Source of the DNA: Bacteroidales bacterium
GTDB lineage: Bacteria > Bacteroidota > Bacteroidia > Bacteroidales > VadinHA17
Assembly: GCA_027451265.1 (NCBI GenBank)
Contig: DAIDJT010000007.1
Span: 1 to 24,969 of the forward strand
Direction of reading: 5' to 3'
Length of the DNA stretch: 24,969 nucleotides
A model generated the notes under the pieces. The model saw only the letters and a list, made by a program, of their open reading frames with translations. It had not been told where the DNA came from and made no database searches. The translations under genes and the position numbers were made by a program. Shown here in pieces: positions 21,907-24,969 of this stretch (its first letter is position 1; each line of letters opens with the position of its first letter).

Positions 21907-24900
21907 TTAGTCCTGTTCTACTTCGCTGGGACTCTGCCCTGCATGAACAAGTGATTCATAGTCATCAAGTGATCCGACAATGATGTTGTTGTACTCCCTG
22001 AGGCCTGTGCCTGCCGGGATGAGGTGTCCGACGATGACATTCTCCTTGAGACCCTCAAGGAAGTCGATCTTCCCGAGTATTGCAGCCTCATTGAGGACCT
22101 TGGTAGTCTCCTGGAATGATGCTGCCGAGAAGAAGCTGTTCGTCTGGAGAGCAGCGCGGGTGATACCCTGAAGTACCTGCTGTGATGTGGCCGGTACGGC
22201 ATCCCTTGCCTCAATCAGTTTGAGGTCGCGGCGCTTGAGAAGCGAGTTTTCATCCCTGAGCTTGCGGGCGGTGATGACCATCCCTGGCTTCAGCGTCTGA
22301 CTGTCACCTGACTCAAGGATAATCTTCTTACCGTAAACCCAGTCGTTCTCATCCATGAACTCCAGCTTGTCAACAATCTGGCGTTCGAGGAACTTTGTGT
22401 CACCCGGGTCAATTATCTCCACCTTGCGCATCATCTGCCTGACGATTGTCTCAAAGTGTTTGTCATTGATCTTCACACCCTGCAGACGATACACTTCCTG
22501 CACCTCGTTGACAATATACTCCTGGACCTTTGTGGGGCCCTTGATGGCAAGGATGTCTGAAGGAGTAATGGCACCGTCAGAAAGTGATGTGCCGGCTCTT
22601 ACATAGTCATTCTCCTGCACAAGAATCTGTTTTGACAGTGGCACAAGGTACTTCTTCATCTCTCCTGTCTTGGAGGTGATTGTAATCTCCCTGTTACCCC
22701 TCTTGATCTTGCCGTAAGTCACCTCACCGTCAATTTCGGTAACGATAGCAGGGTTGGACGGGTTACGTGCCTCGAACAGCTCGGTCACCCTCGGCAGACC
22801 GCCGGTGATGTCACCTGACTTACCTACAGCCCTCGGTATCTTGACGATTGTGTCACCCGCTTCGACCAGTTTATTGAGGTCAGTAACAAGGTGAGCGCCC
22901 ACGGGCAGGTTGTATGACTTGATCTCCACTCCCTCCGGAGACATGATCTTGATTGTCGGGTTCTTTGTCTTGTCCCTGCTCTCAATGATCACCTTCTCCT
23001 TGAAGCCCGTCTGTTCGTCAGACTCCTCGCGGAAGGTCACGCCTTCAATGAGATAGTCAAATGCCACCTTTCCTGACACTTCAGAGATGATCACAGCATT
23101 GAACGGATCCCATTCGCATATGAGTTCACCCTTCTGTATCTCCTGGTTTGGCTTTATGTAGAGCCTGCTACCGTAAGGTATTGTATGTGTTGTAAGGGCA
23201 ATGCCGGTTGTCTTGTCAACAATCCTGAGCTCGGCAAGACGGCCGATGACGACATTGATAATCCCCTTTTCGGGATCTTTTTTGGCAACGGTTCTGAGTT
23301 CCTCAATGGCGGCTATACCTCCGTACCTTGCAACAAGACTTGATTCGGTGGTGATGTTCGAAGCAGTACCCCCCACGTGGAATGTACGAAGGGTAAGCTG
23401 TGTTCCCGGTTCCCCGATACTCTGTGCCGCGATGACGCCGACAGCCTCACCCTGCTGCACCATCCTTCCGGTGGCAAGGTTACGGCCATAACACTTGGCA
23501 CATACACCCTTCTTCGATTCACAGGTGAGAACTGATCTTATCTCGACCTGCTCAATAGGTGACTGGTCAATACTGGAAGCTACATCCTCGGTTATCTCAT
23601 CACCTGCAGAGATGATAAGCTCCCCGGTAAGCGGGTTGTAGATGTCATGGACGGTTGTACGGCCGAGAATCCTTTCATAAAGTGACTCAACAACATCCTC
23701 ATTGTTCTTGATTGCCGTGGCAACCAGTCCGCGCAGTGTCCCGCAGTCCTCTTCGGTGATGATAACATCCTGCGAAACGTCAACAAGACGGCGTGTAAGA
23801 TAACCTGCGTCAGCAGTCTTGAGGGCGGTGTCAGCAAGACCCTTACGGGCACCGTGCGTGGAGATGAAGTACTCGAGCACTGAGAGGCCTTCCTTGAAAT
23901 TTGAAAGGATCGGGTTCTCAATGATCTCTGATCCTGTGGAGCCTGACTTCTGAGGCTTGGCCATAAGGCCCCTCATGCCGGAAAGCTGGCGGATCTGTTC
24001 CTTGGAACCCCTTGCACCGGAGTCAAGCATCATGTAAACCGAGTTGAAGCCCTGCTTGTCTGTTGACAGCTGCTTCATCAGGCTCTGGGTCAGACGTGCG
24101 TTGACATGTGTCCAGATATCGATGATCTGATTGTACCTTTCGTTGTTGGTGATGAAGCCCATGCTGTAGTTGGAGAGCACCTCGTCAACCTGTTCATAAC
24201 CTTCCTGGACAAACATCTCCTTCTCCTTCGGGATAATGACGTCATCAAGGTTGAATGAAAGGCCGCCGGTGAATGCCATCCTGAAGCCGAGGTCCTTGAT
24301 TGCATCAAGAAAGTCAGCCGTTTTGGCAGTGCCGGCCTTTTTGAGCACATTACCAATGATGTCCCTGAGAGATTTTTTCGTCAGGAGTTCGTTGATATAC
24401 CCTACCTCCTCAGGAACGAATTCATTGAAAAGAACGCGTCCCACAGTGGTCTCTATCAGGTGGTTGACCTTTTGTCCGTCGACAATGTCGTTCACCTTGA
24501 CCTTTATTATTGCATGGAGGTCAACCTTGTTTTCATTGTAGGCAATTCGTACCTCTTCATGTGAATAGAACACCGTTCCTTCACCCTTGACCTTGATTGA
24601 CTCGGTGCTCTTGCGGGCCTTGGTGATATAGTAAAGCCCGAGGACCATGTCCTGTGATGGTACGGTGATAGGTGCCCCGTTGGCCGGGTTGAGGATGTTG
24701 TGAGATGCCAGCATGAGCATCTGTGCCTCAAGTATTGCTGCGTTGCCGAGGGGCAGGTGAACTGCCATCTGGTCACCGTCGAAGTCAGCGTTGAATGCTG
24801 TACATACTAGAGGGTGTAGACGAATTGCTTTACCTTCGATTAGAACAGGCTCGAAAGCTTGAATACCTAATCTGTGAAGGGTAGGAGCACGGTTCAACAT

Positions 24901-24969
24901 AATAGGATGTTCACGAATTACTTCGTCTAATACATCCCATACGATTGGATCTTCACGCTCAACCATCTT
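21907..24969 (-). CDS. rpoC: RNA polymerase beta' subunit, C-terminal 1021 residues (partial)
   Basis: Catalytic subunit of RNA polymerase; the frame is open to the right window edge, so the N-terminal ~400 residues are outside. The active-site motif NADFDGDQM, whose three aspartates bind the catalytic magnesium, is encoded at 24792-24766. Further on are the bridge-helix/trigger-loop region (ARGSKEQIRQLSGMRGLMAKP, then GSEIIENPI and FISTHGARKGLADTALKTADAGYLTRRLVD), the zinc site (CGTLRG and CESKKGVCAKC), and the C-terminal QSIGEPGTQLTLRTFH segment. About 80 residues after the TLRTFH segment come sandwich-barrel repeats. The last ~170 bases differ from the rest in codon choice (see findings). 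It is followed by the DUF3467 gene at 11 bp. Confidence 0.97.
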   Translation of the reverse strand, partial: KMVEREDPIVWDVLDEVIREHPIMLNRAPTLHRLGIQAFEPVLIEGKAIRLHPLVCTAFNADFDGDQMAVHLPLGNAAILEAQMLMLASHNILNPANGAPITVPSQDMVLGLYYITKARKSTESIKVKGEGTVFYSHEEVRIAYNENKVDLHAIIKVKVNDIVDGQKVNHLIETTVGRVLFNEFVPEEVGYINELLTKKSLRDIIGNVLKKAGTAKTADFLDAIKDLGFRMAFTGGLSFNLDDVIIPKEKEMFVQEGYEQVDEVLSNYSMGFITNNERYNQIIDIWTHVNARLTQSLMKQLSTDKQGFNSVYMMLDSGARGSKEQIRQLSGMRGLMAKPQKSGSTGSEIIENPILSNFKEGLSVLEYFISTHGARKGLADTALKTADAGYLTRRLVDVSQDVIITEEDCGTLRGLVATAIKNNEDVVESLYERILGRTTVHDIYNPLTGELIISAGDEITEDVASSIDQSPIEQVEIRSVLTCESKKGVCAKCYGRNLATGRMVQQGEAVGVIAAQSIGEPGTQLTLRTFHVGGTASNITTESSLVARYGGIAAIEELRTVAKKDPEKGIINVVIGRLAELRIVDKTTGIALTTHTIPYGSRLYIKPNQEIQKGELICEWDPFNAVIISEVSGKVAFDYLIEGVTFREESDEQTGFKEKVIIESRDKTKNPTIKIMSPEGVEIKSYNLPVGAHLVTDLNKLVEAGDTIVKIPRAVGKSGDITGGLPRVTELFEARNPSNPAIVTEIDGEVTYGKIKRGNREITITSKTGEMKKYLVPLSKQILVQENDYVRAGTSLSDGAITPSDILAIKGPTKVQEYIVNEVQEVYRLQGVKINDKHFETIVRQMMRKVEIIDPGDTKFLERQIVDKLEFMDENDWVYGKKIILESGDSQTLKPGMVITARKLRDENSLLKRRDLKLIEARDAVPATSQQVLQGITRAALQTNSFFSAASFQETTKVLNEAAILGKIDFLEGLKENVIVGHLIPAGTGLREYNNIIVGSLDDYESLVHAGQSPSEVEQD

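Overview
The window looks like chromosomal DNA of an anaerobic member of the Bacteroidota, probably Bacteroidales or Marinilabiliales-like. The reasons are several promoter boxes of the TAnnTTTG type with an upstream TTTG, almost no Shine-Dalgarno sequences, rpoC followed directly by a DUF3467 gene, an S46 dipeptidyl-peptidase, a 7TMR-DISM histidine kinase, and a set of oxygen-sensitive enzymes (glycyl-radical activase, hybrid cluster protein, 2-hydroxyacyl-CoA dehydratase activase). I see no phage, insertion sequence, CRISPR array, tRNA or rRNA.

Layout. (1) 1-800, minus: glycyl-radical-enzyme activase, lacking only the last base of its stop codon, with a long structured leader and a promoter near 964-995. 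(2) 1212-1670, plus: small secreted protein of unknown function, closed by a strong terminator. (3) 1875-3617, plus: OadA/PycB-type carboxyltransferase with a promoter embedded in an inverted repeat. (4) 3724-7917, plus: a lipoprotein M3 peptidase (Dcp type) followed 6 nt later by a 7TM hybrid-less histidine kinase. (5) 7904-11421: a nitrosative-stress module, namely a Crp/Fnr regulator (minus) diverging from a ferredoxin-like gene and hcp (plus), with a perfect 16-bp palindrome between them. (6) 11422-11747: terminator, an array of short T-tract/hairpin repeats and a 37-bp perfect palindrome. (7) 11748-15995, plus: a 1415-residue tandem acyl-CoA dehydratase activase/reductase. (8) 21472 down to 15949, minus: a tight six-gene operon (lipoprotein, DUF2520 Rossmann protein, KdsC, UbiA prenyltransferase, Maf, DPP11-type peptidase). 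(9) 21895 and beyond, minus: DUF3467 and the C-terminal ~1020 residues of rpoC, truncated by the window edge.

How the parts fit. The activase and the carboxyltransferase suggest fermentative pyruvate metabolism. The two peptidases, one a predicted surface or periplasmic lipoprotein and the other predicted to release acidic dipeptides, suggest growth on peptides. The regulator-ferredoxin-hcp unit is a self-contained NO/hydroxylamine defence system in which the ferredoxin-like protein probably replaces the enteric reductase Hcr. The most notable items are the regulatory geometry of the hcp promoter, the His-rich linker of its ferredoxin partner, the activase leader complementary to its own start codon, the palindrome before the giant activase, the altered key residues in the carboxyltransferase, and an abrupt codon-usage change in the last ~170 bases inside rpoC.
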